Part shown: piece by piece, positions 1 through 9,399 of the stretch | How the letters are laid out: each line of letters starts with the position of its first letter | Numbering within the stretch: the first letter of the stretch is position 1 | NCBI GenBank assembly: GCA_002732805.1 | Contig: NVSS01000026.1 | Span: 1-35,650, forward strand | Length of the DNA stretch: 35,650 nt | Origin: Coxiella sp. (in: g-proteobacteria) | GTDB taxonomy: Bacteria; Pseudomonadota; Gammaproteobacteria; Coxiellales; Coxiellaceae | Direction of reading: 5' to 3' | Program-made: the position numbers and the translations under genes | The notes under the pieces: model-generated | What the model was told of the DNA's origin: nothing | What the model saw: only the letters and a program-made list of their open reading frames with translations | The model's database searches: none

Positions 1-543
1 TCAATCACTGAGTCGTGTAGTACATTCACGGTTGCAGCGGGAAGCATTAAGCAAATGCCTATGCCCTATTCAGTCTACGCTTATGCCACTTTTTTGAGGG
101 GTTTAATTGTATTCTTGCATCATTCGGTGGTATTCATAGCCATGGCATTGATATTTCATGTCCACGTTACGCTAAATACACTTTTAATTTTCCCTGCATT
201 AGTGGCGTTATGTTTTACGGTGAGCTGGGTGAGTATACTATTTGGTGTATTTGCGGCGCGTTTTAGAGATATCCAGCAAGTGGTTACCAGTTTGCTTGCC
301 GTGTCTATGTTTGTCACGCCTATTTTTTGGAAGCCGAGTCAATTAGGCGCAAGCTTTAAAGCAAAATTGATTATGGGGGTAAATCCATTAGCTCATTATG
401 TGGCAATAATGCGCGCACCGTTGTTAGGGCAGTCACCAGGGCTGTTCAATTGGGAGTTTGTTATTGTATTTTCTATTCTTGGCTGGATGTTTAGTATGTA
501 TATCTTAGGAAGGTACTATAAACATATAGCTTTTTGGTTGTAG
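1..543 (+). CDS. ABC-2 type polysaccharide export permease (Wzm-like), 5'-truncated by window edge
   Basis: Frame 1 is open from base 1 (SITESCSTFTVAAGSIKQMPMPYS...), so the ATG at 55 is probably internal. Hydrophobic segments plus 'FGVFAARFRDIQQVVTSLLAVSMFVTPIFW' typical of ABC-2 permeases. Immediately precedes an ABC ATPase. Confidence 0.88.
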   Translation, partial: SITESCSTFTVAAGSIKQMPMPYSVYAYATFLRGLIVFLHHSVVFIAMALIFHVHVTLNTLLIFPALVALCFTVSWVSILFGVFAARFRDIQQVVTSLLAVSMFVTPIFWKPSQLGASFKAKLIMGVNPLAHYVAIMRAPLLGQSPGLFNWEFVIVFSILGWMFSMYILGRYYKHIAFWL

Positions 544-559
544 TGAGTGGAGCAGTGTT

Positions 560-1360
560 ATGAAGGGTATTGAGGTTGAAAATGTAACGGTAGAAATTCC
601 GGTATTTGATCCCAGTCGGAGTTTTCGGGGCACATTAGGCGCTATGCTGGGCGGGAAAATTCACTCACGGGGCAATTCGAAAAAGGTATTTGTTCAAGCG
701 CTGGAAGATATTAATTTTTCACTTAAAGAAGGGGATCGGCTGGGATTGATTGGTGGTAATGGCGCTGGGAAAACCACGTTGCTTAATATACTCGCTGGTG
801 TGTATCTACCACACCGCGGCTCAGTGCGAGTTACCGGTAAAATCATGCCGTTATTTAATATTTCATTGGGATTGGATATAGATAATACCGGGTTTGAAAA
901 TATTAATACGATGGGTATGTACCATGGGCTTTCAAAAAAAACAATCAACGAGCGTAGAGAAGAAATAATAGAATTCACTGAGCTTGGTGACTTTATACAC
1001 TTACCCGCGCGTACATACTCTGCGGGTATGTTACTTCGGCTAAGTTTTGCGATTGTTACAACGCTATTGGAGCCGGATATTTTATTACTTGACGAAGGAA
1101 TCGGTGTGGGTGATGCAATATTTGCGAAAAAATCGGAGGAGCGATTAAAGAGTTTTTATAAAAAACTAAGCATATTAGTAATGGCTTCGCACTCTAATGA
1201 CCTTATAAAAAATATGTGTAATAAAGCTATGTTGTTAGACCATGGGAGAATCATTAAGTATGGTCCGGTTGATGAGGTATTAGATTATTATAAAGATTTT
1301 ATTAATGCAGCACAAAAGACAGTGTTGGCACCGGTCCCGTTGGAAGTATGCACCGTTTAA
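560..1360 (+). CDS. ABC transporter ATP-binding protein, polysaccharide export (short Wzt-like, no large C-terminal carbohydrate-binding domain)
   Basis: Walker A GGNGAGKTT, signature YSAGMLLRLSFA, Walker B DILLLDEG; 266 aa; adjacent to permease. Confidence 0.92.
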   Translation: MKGIEVENVTVEIPVFDPSRSFRGTLGAMLGGKIHSRGNSKKVFVQALEDINFSLKEGDRLGLIGGNGAGKTTLLNILAGVYLPHRGSVRVTGKIMPLFNISLGLDIDNTGFENINTMGMYHGLSKKTINERREEIIEFTELGDFIHLPARTYSAGMLLRLSFAIVTTLLEPDILLLDEGIGVGDAIFAKKSEERLKSFYKKLSILVMASHSNDLIKNMCNKAMLLDHGRIIKYGPVDEVLDYYKDFINAAQKTVLAPVPLEVCTV

Positions 1361-1396
1361 CGCTTTAATTGTGCCACGTTCCACAATTGATTACGA

Positions 1397-3691
1397 ATGT
1401 ATAACGGAGATTTATTGTTAATGAAAATTCCTTTTTCTGCTTTTGATAAGCAGCATCAAAATATTCTACAGGAATTAATGGATGGAATAGAGCCCGTATT
1501 AAAGAGCGGAGATTTTATTTTAGGAGCGGCGACGAGCGAATTCGAGAGACGCTTCAGCACATTCCATGACTGTCAGTATGCTGTTGCTTTAAATTCAGGG
1601 ACGGATGCCCTGATCTTAGCCTTAAAGGCGCTTGGTATAGGTGAAGGTGATGAAGTTATTACAACGGCAAATACCTTTATGACTACCTTGAGCAGTATTG
1701 TGATGGTGGGTGCTAAACCCGTATTGGTTGATGTGGGTGCGGACGACAATATGGATGTTGCCTTGATTGAGGGTAAAATTAGCGATGCTACAAAAGCAAT
1801 CTTGCCCGTGCATTGGGCCGGGCGCCCTTGTCAGATGGATGTCATTCTAGAGTTAGCTGCCAAGCATCAACTAAAGGTGATTGAAGATTGTGCACAAGCT
1901 GTATCATCACGTTATAAGGGTAAATTGGTAGGCACGTTTGGCGATATTGGATGCTTTAGTTTGCATCCGTTTAAAACGCTTAATGCGTGTGGCGATGCTG
2001 GTGTGGTGCTAACAAATAATACCGAGGCGGCTGACGTGATGCGTATGCTGCGGAATAATGGTTTTTCAAGCACGGGCGAGTGTCATTATTGGAGCAATAA
2101 CTCACGATTAGATACACTTCAAGCAGCGATTCTTAATGTAAAATTAAACCATTTTGAGCAATGGACCGAGAAACGCATTCGTATCGCTGAGTTCTACCAC
2201 TTGCATTTAGAAAACACCCCAGAGCTGATACTGCCAAAGCTTGCTTGTGATGATTACGCTCCTGTTTATCACACATTCATAGTTAAAACTAAGCAGCGTG
2301 AGGCATTGCAGAAACACCTTGCTGATAAAGGAATTGAGACAAAAATTCATTATCAAGTGCCACCGTACAGACAGCCTGTGGCGCTTAAAACATTGGGCAT
2401 ACTTTGTGACTTGAAGCGAGCTGATGAGATTAGCGATCAAGTGTTATCGTTACCGATTTATCCGGAATTAACGCAAGAACAGTTGGATTATATTGTTCAT
2501 GTAATTAAAGATTTTTATGCCTCAAGAAGGAGAGTAACTGAAATGAAAGTACCTTATTCCTATCTGGAACGCCAATTTGAAAATATTGAGCCGTACTTGG
2601 ACGATATCCGTGAATTTGTAAAAACAACTGATTTCACACTGGGGGCGGAACTTGATAAATTTGAAGCAAGTTTTGCAGCAGTACATAATGCGCCACATGC
2701 GATAGGCGTAGGTACGGGTACTGATGCGATAGCGATGTCTTTTAAAATATTGGGTGTTGGTGCGGGTGATGAAGTCATTACTTGTGCTAATACGTTTATC
2801 GCGTCAGTGGGTTCGATTGTTCAAGTTGGCGCTATACCCGTTTTCGTTGACAGTGAAGATGGTTATGTCATCGATCCAGATAAAATAGAAGCGGCCATCA
2901 CAGAGAAGACGAAAGCGATTCTTCCGGTCCATTACACAGGTAATATTGCGGATATGCCGCGCATTATGGACATAGCGAATAAACACAATCTGTTTGTGGT
3001 TGAAGATGCATGCCAAACGATTATGGGCAAGGTTGCAGGAAAGTATGTAGGAAGCTGGGGACAGATGGCTGCGTTTAGCATGCACCCATTAAAAAATCTT
3101 AATGTGTGGTCGGATGCGGGTGTTATTGTGACACAGTCCGATGACTATGCCGAAAAATTGCGTCTCTATAGGAATCATGGTCTTATTAATCGGGATGTGT
3201 GTGTGGAATATGGCATTAATTGCCGCATGGATACATTCCAAGCCGTGATCGCGAACCGCCTTATTAATGACCTTGAGCGCATTACTGAGAAGCGTCGTGC
3301 CGTTGCGTTTACTTATGATAAAGCGTTTGCGGACTTAGCGGGGTTTATTGATATCCCTGTGCGTAGAGAAGATGTTTATCATGTTTTTCATATCTATGTG
3401 TTACGTGCTAAATACCGCGATCAATTGCTTAACTATTTAAAGAATGCGGGCATCGAAGTAAAAATTCATTATCCGATTCCAATGCATTTACAGCCAGCGG
3501 CAAAGCATCTTGGTTATAAGGAAGGTGATTTCCCGATGGCAGAGAAGCACGGTAAGGTCGTTATTACGTTGCCAGCACACCCTTATCTAACACAAGACGA
3601 AATTGACTATACCATTAGCAAAGTGCGTGAATTTTATTTGGATAAGCATTTTGAGGCTGTGGATGCAGTTGCAAATGCTGTAACCGCTTAA
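1397..3691 (+). CDS. Tandem-fused DegT/DnrJ/EryC1/StrS family aminotransferase (two complete PLP domains); likely start at 1421
   Basis: Two homologous halves, each with the sugar-aminotransferase PLP-lysine region ([15 protein letters not shown] and [15 protein letters not shown]). Halves begin [11 protein letters not shown] (1421) and [11 protein letters not shown] (2543). Confidence 0.93.
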   Translation: MYNGDLLLMKIPFSAFDKQHQNILQELMDGIEPVLKSGDFILGAATSEFERRFSTFHDCQYAVALNSGTDALILALKALGIGEGDEVITTANTFMTTLSSIVMVGAKPVLVDVGADDNMDVALIEGKISDATKAILPVHWAGRPCQMDVILELAAKHQLKVIEDCAQAVSSRYKGKLVGTFGDIGCFSLHPFKTLNACGDAGVVLTNNTEAADVMRMLRNNGFSSTGECHYWSNNSRLDTLQAAILNVKLNHFEQWTEKRIRIAEFYHLHLENTPELILPKLACDDYAPVYHTFIVKTKQREALQKHLADKGIETKIHYQVPPYRQPVALKTLGILCDLKRADEISDQVLSLPIYPELTQEQLDYIVHVIKDFYASRRRVTEMKVPYSYLERQFENIEPYLDDIREFVKTTDFTLGAELDKFEASFAAVHNAPHAIGVGTGTDAIAMSFKILGVGAGDEVITCANTFIASVGSIVQVGAIPVFVDSEDGYVIDPDKIEAAITEKTKAILPVHYTGNIADMPRIMDIANKHNLFVVEDACQTIMGKVAGKYVGSWGQMAAFSMHPLKNLNVWSDAGVIVTQSDDYAEKLRLYRNHGLINRDVCVEYGINCRMDTFQAVIANRLINDLERITEKRRAVAFTYDKAFADLAGFIDIPVRREDVYHVFHIYVLRAKYRDQLLNYLKNAGIEVKIHYPIPMHLQPAAKHLGYKEGDFPMAEKHGKVVITLPAHPYLTQDEIDYTISKVREFYLDKHFEAVDAVANAVTA
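2543..3691 (+). other. Possible independently translated second aminotransferase domain (internal start)
   Basis: ATG at 2543 in frame with the long ORF, preceded by AAGGAGAG (2527-2534) about 8 nt upstream, a strong Shine-Dalgarno. Confidence 0.5.
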
Positions 3692-3703
3692 GGTTTTAAA
3701 TAA

Positions 3704-3720
3704 GGGGCTGTTTTAGCCCC
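3704..3720 (+). terminator. Short GC-rich hairpin after the aminotransferase gene (GGGGCT-GTTTT-AGCCCC); weak terminator/attenuator or mRNA-end structure
   Basis: Perfect 6-bp stem, 5-nt loop; no U-tract follows, so intrinsic termination is uncertain. Confidence 0.4.
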
Positions 3721-3750
3721 GTTAACTAGGATCAGAATACAGGTGATATT

Positions 3751-4911
3751 ATGATTACATACCATCATATAGGCGGGCGAAGTGGGACGTATCCGTTCCC
3801 TTTAAAAAATAACAACCTATTAAAAGACTTCCATCTGGTTCTGTATGACGCGGATGTTGATTGCGTTAGCCAGATGGAAAGTTCAAAAAACAGTTTGTTT
3901 GGTAAAGAAAGTATCTTGCCTTATTGTATCGGCAAGACATCGTCTACCGCTAATTTTCATTTAAATTTCCATCCTACCACCAATTCTTTGTATCCATTCA
4001 ATCCGTTGTATAATGATTATTGCTATGTTAAAGACCCACTCTACGGAAACTATGCGTTTGGTGATGCGTGTAAAACGGAAGAAACCATTGAGGTAACGTT
4101 ATTTTCTTTGGCGGATGCATTGAAGGATTGCGGTGTTGGTGAGCTGGATTTCCTTTCAATTGATACCCAGGGGGCTGAATATGACATTATAGTAGGCGCA
4201 AAAGAGTTGATGCGTGATTCTTGTTTGGGTATTCAGCTAGAAGCGGAATTTGTTGAGCTCTACAAAGGTCAAAAAGTTTTTTCTGATATCGATCCCTTAA
4301 TGAAGAGCCTAGGGTTTGAGCTGCTTGAGTTGTTTTCATTTGGCAGGTGTACTCCCATGATAACGCCAATCGGTTTTAGGGGGGAGGAGCAGCCTATACA
4401 TGCTGAAGCGGTTTATGTCAAAAGTGAGTCCTTTCTTCGACAACATGCCAGTGTAGAGCAACTCTATAAAACAGCATTGTTTAGCTTGTCCTATAATAAG
4501 CTAGGCCATTGTTTGAAGGTGTTGAGCATGATTGATAGCACTAAAGAACCTGGTTCGGATGAGCCTATGCCAGGTTATGTGGTTTTTTTACAGAAACTAC
4601 ATGCACTTTATCAGGGCAGCGTGCATTGTCAATTGCCACGACTTTCTAATTTATTTACTAATAAGGCATTTAGAGACTACTATAGCGGAGAAAATAACCA
4701 CCGTGTTGTGGGTGACGATGTTGTGTCCTCCTTGCAACGTTTATTACCTGAGATGGAGGCGTTAACGAAACAGGAATTTTCACCATTAGAGATATTGCTT
4801 CGTGATCATGGTTTTGATGAACTTGCACAGATCGCCCGGGAAAATAGGCGATACGAGTCGCAATGTTTTTTTAAATTAGTAGATCTTTATTGTGTTCTTA
4901 GTGCTGTCTAG
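3751..4911 (+). CDS. FkbM-type methyltransferase with C-terminal helical extension
   Basis: FkbM-like core 'LSIDTQGAEYDIIVGAKELM...GIQLEAEFVELYKGQKVFSDIDPLMKSLGFELLEL'; about 180 extra C-terminal residues. Confidence 0.8.
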   Translation: MITYHHIGGRSGTYPFPLKNNNLLKDFHLVLYDADVDCVSQMESSKNSLFGKESILPYCIGKTSSTANFHLNFHPTTNSLYPFNPLYNDYCYVKDPLYGNYAFGDACKTEETIEVTLFSLADALKDCGVGELDFLSIDTQGAEYDIIVGAKELMRDSCLGIQLEAEFVELYKGQKVFSDIDPLMKSLGFELLELFSFGRCTPMITPIGFRGEEQPIHAEAVYVKSESFLRQHASVEQLYKTALFSLSYNKLGHCLKVLSMIDSTKEPGSDEPMPGYVVFLQKLHALYQGSVHCQLPRLSNLFTNKAFRDYYSGENNHRVVGDDVVSSLQRLLPEMEALTKQEFSPLEILLRDHGFDELAQIARENRRYESQCFFKLVDLYCVLSAV

Positions 4912-4978
4912 GAAGATTACTAATGATTAAATATTTGATAATGCCTATGAGCGCATGTGATTTGGTTGGTGTTGAGAG

Positions 4979-6352
4979 ATGATGAAAGTATTACGCTTTG
5001 GGAAATCGGTAGTTAAAAATTTTTTCGGCTTCAATGGGGCGGAAGTGGTTGCAAAATTAACGCAAGAAGTGGGTGTGACAAACGTGTCGCGCGGCCTCAA
5101 TAAAAGGTATCGCATCTACATGCCGCGCTCTATTAAGTACTTTATTGCGCTATACGATTACTTTGCAACGATAAAAAGCTCTTCTATTGTGTTGGATGTA
5201 GATTCCAAGGCCAAACGTGAGCTGATTATACATTTTTGTTGTTGGGGTCAAGCGTATTATGACAAAGTAAGTGACTGTTTGATACCCTCTTTATTTAGTG
5301 ATGGCAATCTGCCAAGCTTATCTGAGACGCTTAATGTAGAGTTAATAATACACGTAGACCAAGAGGCAAAAAATAAATTGCTAGAGTCTCGATTAGTGGA
5401 CAAATTGCAGGAATATGTAACGGTCAATTTAATGGTTATTCCTGTCAGCCTGTTGAGCGCATTAGACAAAGCGTCCAAATATCCCAATATATCTATTTTT
5501 AAAAGACTCAATCAAACTAATGCAGGGTTGAAATATTTTTTGCTGGGGAGGCTGCAGATGGCAACGCTTGAATATGCGTTACAAAAAAAAGCATATGTTT
5601 CATTTCTCATGCCAGATTTTATTCTTTCTAATTATTTTTTTGCGAATCTGTTATCTAAATTTAACGGTAAAACAGTAGCGATTGGGAGTGCATTTCGAAC
5701 GAGTTATCCTGCTGCTAAGCGCCCGCTATCGCATTTATATAAGAAAACAAGCAGCGGATGGCCTGTGTTGTCGCTGGATGTAGAGCAAATGGTGCGGTTA
5801 CAGCTTCAATGTATGCACAAATCAGCTACGTACCGTGTCATTTCAAAGAAAACAATTCATTTTAGGCCGTGTGCACAGCTGCTGTTTAAAACGGCGCAGG
5901 GTTATATTATGCGGTCCTTCCACTATCAGCCTATATTAATAGATTGTGCAAAAATCCGTACGCCGATTAAAATCAACTATCGTCCATTGGACGATGCCAT
6001 GTTAAGTCAATTAATAAAAACAGATGCGCCGTATGATGAGCAGGTATTGCTTTGTGACAACGCTCGATTTATGGAGCTTAGTGATGATCATATCGATGAG
6101 TGTGTGCCTCCCTTTAATGGTGAAGACTATCAGTCCGAGGTGGATTTTCTAAATGTGATAGAGCAGATGATTACAGGAAATACAGATGCCTTTCGTGCAC
6201 CGCTAAACCGATATTTTTCTTCGCTTCGGTACCGATTTGAGGGTGTATCCAATCACCAAGAATGTAAAGAGGAGTTTGATGATGTTCGCTTCATGAACGA
6301 TTTGACAGCGCGGCTGGAGAAATGTTCCGACGCCCGCGAATGGGTTCACTAA
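4979..6352 (+). CDS. Uncharacterised protein (457 aa), paralogue of the minus-strand gene at 21456-22835; candidate glycosyltransferase-like
   Basis: Shares IIHFC.WG..Y.D....L.PSL..D.N.P, SFLMPDF.L, F.PC.QL.FK..QGY..RS.HY.PIL.DC and YRP.D with the 21456 gene. No family recognised. Confidence 0.75.
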   Translation: MMKVLRFGKSVVKNFFGFNGAEVVAKLTQEVGVTNVSRGLNKRYRIYMPRSIKYFIALYDYFATIKSSSIVLDVDSKAKRELIIHFCCWGQAYYDKVSDCLIPSLFSDGNLPSLSETLNVELIIHVDQEAKNKLLESRLVDKLQEYVTVNLMVIPVSLLSALDKASKYPNISIFKRLNQTNAGLKYFLLGRLQMATLEYALQKKAYVSFLMPDFILSNYFFANLLSKFNGKTVAIGSAFRTSYPAAKRPLSHLYKKTSSGWPVLSLDVEQMVRLQLQCMHKSATYRVISKKTIHFRPCAQLLFKTAQGYIMRSFHYQPILIDCAKIRTPIKINYRPLDDAMLSQLIKTDAPYDEQVLLCDNARFMELSDDHIDECVPPFNGEDYQSEVDFLNVIEQMITGNTDAFRAPLNRYFSSLRYRFEGVSNHQECKEEFDDVRFMNDLTARLEKCSDAREWVH

Positions 6353-6432
6353 GAAGTGTGAGTGCTGTAATTTATCAGGACCATCAAACATATACTGTCA
6401 GATAATATGCCTATATAGGGAGTGTTATTGAA

Positions 6433-7371
6433 ATGAAAATAATTGTTATTGGGCTGGGTGTTCAAGGCAAAAAAAGATGCCAAATTGCTGGGGGCGATTT
6501 CATTGCATCCGTTGACCCGGTCAATGCGGATGCTACGTATAAAAATATTATGGATGTTCCATTGACTGCTTTCGATGCCGCACTGGTTTGCCTTCCGGAT
6601 GCACCGAAATTTGATGTCCTTAAATACTTACTTGAAAATGGTAAACATGTTCTCGTTGAAAAGCCTCTGTGGACTGAAGAAAATGAACAGATATTATTGC
6701 TTCAAACGTTAGCACAGCAAAAAAACCTGGTTTGTTACACAGCCTATAATCACCGCTTTGAACCACATTTTGTGCATATGAAACAGTTGATTGAGTCAAA
6801 GAGGTTGGGTGAAATTTATGCGTGCCGACTTTTTTATGGGAATGGAACGGCGCGTCTTGTGCGTAATTCAGATTGGCGTGATAAAGGAATGGGTGTTATT
6901 GCAGATTTAGGGTCCCATCTATTAGACACGACGCAGTTTTGGTTTAATAAAATGCCATCTGATTTTATGCCCATTCAAGTGAACACCTTTGAAAATAACG
7001 CACCGGACCATGCTATTGTCATGGATCGGGGTGCTTTTCCGAAGCTTACGTTTGAAGTGAGCCTATTATCTTGGCGTAATCATTTCACATGCGATATCTT
7101 TGCAGAAAAAGGCTCTGCGCATATTGAGTCTTTGTGCAAATGGGGGCCGAGTCACTTTGCTGTTCGTGAGCGTATTCTTCCTAGTGGTCGGCCACCAGAA
7201 GAAAGACAGATCTTGACGCAGGACGATCCAACGTGGGCTTTGGAATATGAGCACTTTAAGGGGCTTATAATAAATAGTGCTAAAACAGATCTTTCAGTCG
7301 ACCTATGGATTCAAGATACATTACGCAACATTCAATATCAGTACACACAGCCTGTTGAGGAGGCGGTATGA
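6433..7371 (+). CDS. Gfo/Idh/MocA family oxidoreductase
   Basis: N-terminal Rossmann 'KIIVIGLGVQGKKRC', 'HVLVEKPLW' EKP motif, 'DLGSHLLDTTQFW'. Confidence 0.9.
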   Translation: MKIIVIGLGVQGKKRCQIAGGDFIASVDPVNADATYKNIMDVPLTAFDAALVCLPDAPKFDVLKYLLENGKHVLVEKPLWTEENEQILLLQTLAQQKNLVCYTAYNHRFEPHFVHMKQLIESKRLGEIYACRLFYGNGTARLVRNSDWRDKGMGVIADLGSHLLDTTQFWFNKMPSDFMPIQVNTFENNAPDHAIVMDRGAFPKLTFEVSLLSWRNHFTCDIFAEKGSAHIESLCKWGPSHFAVRERILPSGRPPEERQILTQDDPTWALEYEHFKGLIINSAKTDLSVDLWIQDTLRNIQYQYTQPVEEAV

Positions 7372-8675
7372 GCATTAGTGATAATAGCGCCGTTACTATT
7401 GGTTGTGTTAGCATGACGCACTTAGGTCTCGTGCATGCCGCGGCATTTGCTGATAAAGGTTTCAATGTAGTAGGTTATGATGCAAGTGACAGACTCATTG
7501 CTCAGTTAAAAACGTATAAGTTGCCTGTGAGCGAGCCACAACTTGATGCATTGGTTGCCGAACATTCTGATCGATTAACGTTTACCAATGAATTATCTGA
7601 TATTCATAGCTGTGACGTTGTGTTTATATCGTGTGATGTGCCAACAGATGATAAAGGCAATAGCGATTTAACGACAATACACGACTTAATTTCCACGGTA
7701 ACGCCCTATTTGGCGGATCAGGCGTGTTTAGTGATATTGTCACAGGTTCCGCCAAGTTTCACACGACAGTTGGCATTTAGCGCGCATACGGTTTTCTATC
7801 AGGTTGAAACCCTTATATTTGGGCGAGCGGTTGATAGAGCGGTGAACCCCGAAAGGTATATTGTTGGGATGACATCACCTGAGCTGCCTTTGCCTAAGGA
7901 CTACCAACAACTATTGGCCTCGTTTAATTGTCCTATTTTGAAAATGCGTTATGAAAGTGCCGAGCTGGCAAAAATATCAATCAATATGTTTTTAGTGTCA
8001 TCGGTGAGTACCACAAATACAATTGCGGAACTTTGTGAGCAGATAGGTGCAGACTGGAACGAAATTGCGCCTGCTCTGCGACTGGATAAGCGTATAGGTC
8101 CGTATGCCTACTTAACACCCGGTCTGGGTATTTCGGGGGGGAATTTAGAGCGTGACCTAAATACCATTACAAAGTTTGGTCAGGCGCATCATACGGATGT
8201 GGGTGTTGTTGATGCTTGGCTCCATAATTCAGTACGACGTAAGAATTGGGTTTACGAGCAGCTTCAAGCATGCGTTCTTAATAATCTTGAAGATCCTTTG
8301 ATTTGTATATTGGGAATTGCCTATAAACCTAATACGCACAGCATTAAGAATTCACCCTCCGTTGAATTGATTGATAAATTAAAGAACTGTTGTATTAATA
8401 CGCATGACCCCGTAGTAACCTATACGAATTCTAATACACAACAGAAAACAACGGTACAAGCAGCGATTGAGCAGGCTGATGTCGTTATTATCATGACGCC
8501 ATGGGCTGAGTATTCCAGTCTGTCGATAGCGCAACTAAAAAAACAGATGAACGGAAACGTGATCATCGATCCTTTTCATGTTTTGTCCATGGATGCCGCA
8601 GATGCAATAGAGGGCATCGAATATAGGTCATTAGGGCAAGCGCCTGTTTTAGAAGTAGAATGCCAATCAAACTAA
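7368..8675 (+). CDS. Divergent UDP-glucose/GDP-mannose dehydrogenase family protein; catalytic Cys motif replaced
   Basis: Overall UGD layout: 'MTHLGLVHAAAFADKGFNVVGYD', 'NPERYIVG', 'ELAKISINMFLVSSVSTTN', 'ILGIAYKPNTHSIKNSPSVELI'. Has GLGISGGNLERDL where GxGGxCxxKD is expected. Confidence 0.85.
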   Translation: MSISDNSAVTIGCVSMTHLGLVHAAAFADKGFNVVGYDASDRLIAQLKTYKLPVSEPQLDALVAEHSDRLTFTNELSDIHSCDVVFISCDVPTDDKGNSDLTTIHDLISTVTPYLADQACLVILSQVPPSFTRQLAFSAHTVFYQVETLIFGRAVDRAVNPERYIVGMTSPELPLPKDYQQLLASFNCPILKMRYESAELAKISINMFLVSSVSTTNTIAELCEQIGADWNEIAPALRLDKRIGPYAYLTPGLGISGGNLERDLNTITKFGQAHHTDVGVVDAWLHNSVRRKNWVYEQLQACVLNNLEDPLICILGIAYKPNTHSIKNSPSVELIDKLKNCCINTHDPVVTYTNSNTQQKTTVQAAIEQADVVIIMTPWAEYSSLSIAQLKKQMNGNVIIDPFHVLSMDAADAIEGIEYRSLGQAPVLEVECQSN

Positions 8676-8691
8676 ATAATGGAGAAATCTC

Positions 8692-9357
8692 GTGCAAGAA
8701 ACTGAATTATTAAGAGCACTACCTAAATCGAAGCGCAATGTGCCGGCACGCGAAGACGCAAAATCCAAAGACTTGGAGGTTGTTCGTGTTGCTAAATTAT
8801 ATGGTGAGATGTATTTTGATGGGCCTCGTGATTATGGTTATGGTGGTTATCGTTATGATGGCCGCTGGAAACCAGTAGCAAGAGATATGATTGAGCATTT
8901 TAACCTCTCTGCTGGAGATCGTGTGCTGGATATAGGTTGTGCTAAAGGTTTTTTAGTGCACGACCTGATGCAGGAGTGTCCAGGGTTAGAAGTGTTTGGC
9001 CTCGATATTTCGGAGTACGCACTTAAGCATTGTCCGCCTGAGGTTATTGGGCGCCTCCATCTAGGTAATGCGAATAGTTTGCCTTTTCCAGATGCCAGTT
9101 TTGATGCCGTCATCTCACTCAATACGCTGCATAATTTTGATCGAGAGGGCGTGAAGACGGTTATTGGTGAGATGGAGCGTGTTTCACGGCGTGATGGGAA
9201 TTCATTTATTCAGGTAGATAGCTACCGCTCACCTGAGCAGCGTGCTCTCTTTATGGACTGGGTATTAACTGCTGATTTTCATGATTATCCTGATGGATGG
9301 GTTAAGCTTTTTAAGGAAGCAGGCTATAAAGGTGATTATTATTGGACGATTTTATAG
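8692..9357 (+). CDS. Class I SAM-dependent methyltransferase
   Basis: 'GDRVLDIGCAKGFLVHDL' motif I, 'FPDASFDAVISLNTLHNF'. Confidence 0.88.
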   Translation: MQETELLRALPKSKRNVPAREDAKSKDLEVVRVAKLYGEMYFDGPRDYGYGGYRYDGRWKPVARDMIEHFNLSAGDRVLDIGCAKGFLVHDLMQECPGLEVFGLDISEYALKHCPPEVIGRLHLGNANSLPFPDASFDAVISLNTLHNFDREGVKTVIGEMERVSRRDGNSFIQVDSYRSPEQRALFMDWVLTADFHDYPDGWVKLFKEAGYKGDYYWTIL

Positions 9358-9399
9358 CTGTCGATAATGAACGACATAATTACATCGGGCATTCATGTT

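Noticed and set aside
694-978. Minus-strand 94-aa ORF inside the ABC ATPase gene
   Set aside because: Shadow ORF opposite a clear Wzt-like coding frame.
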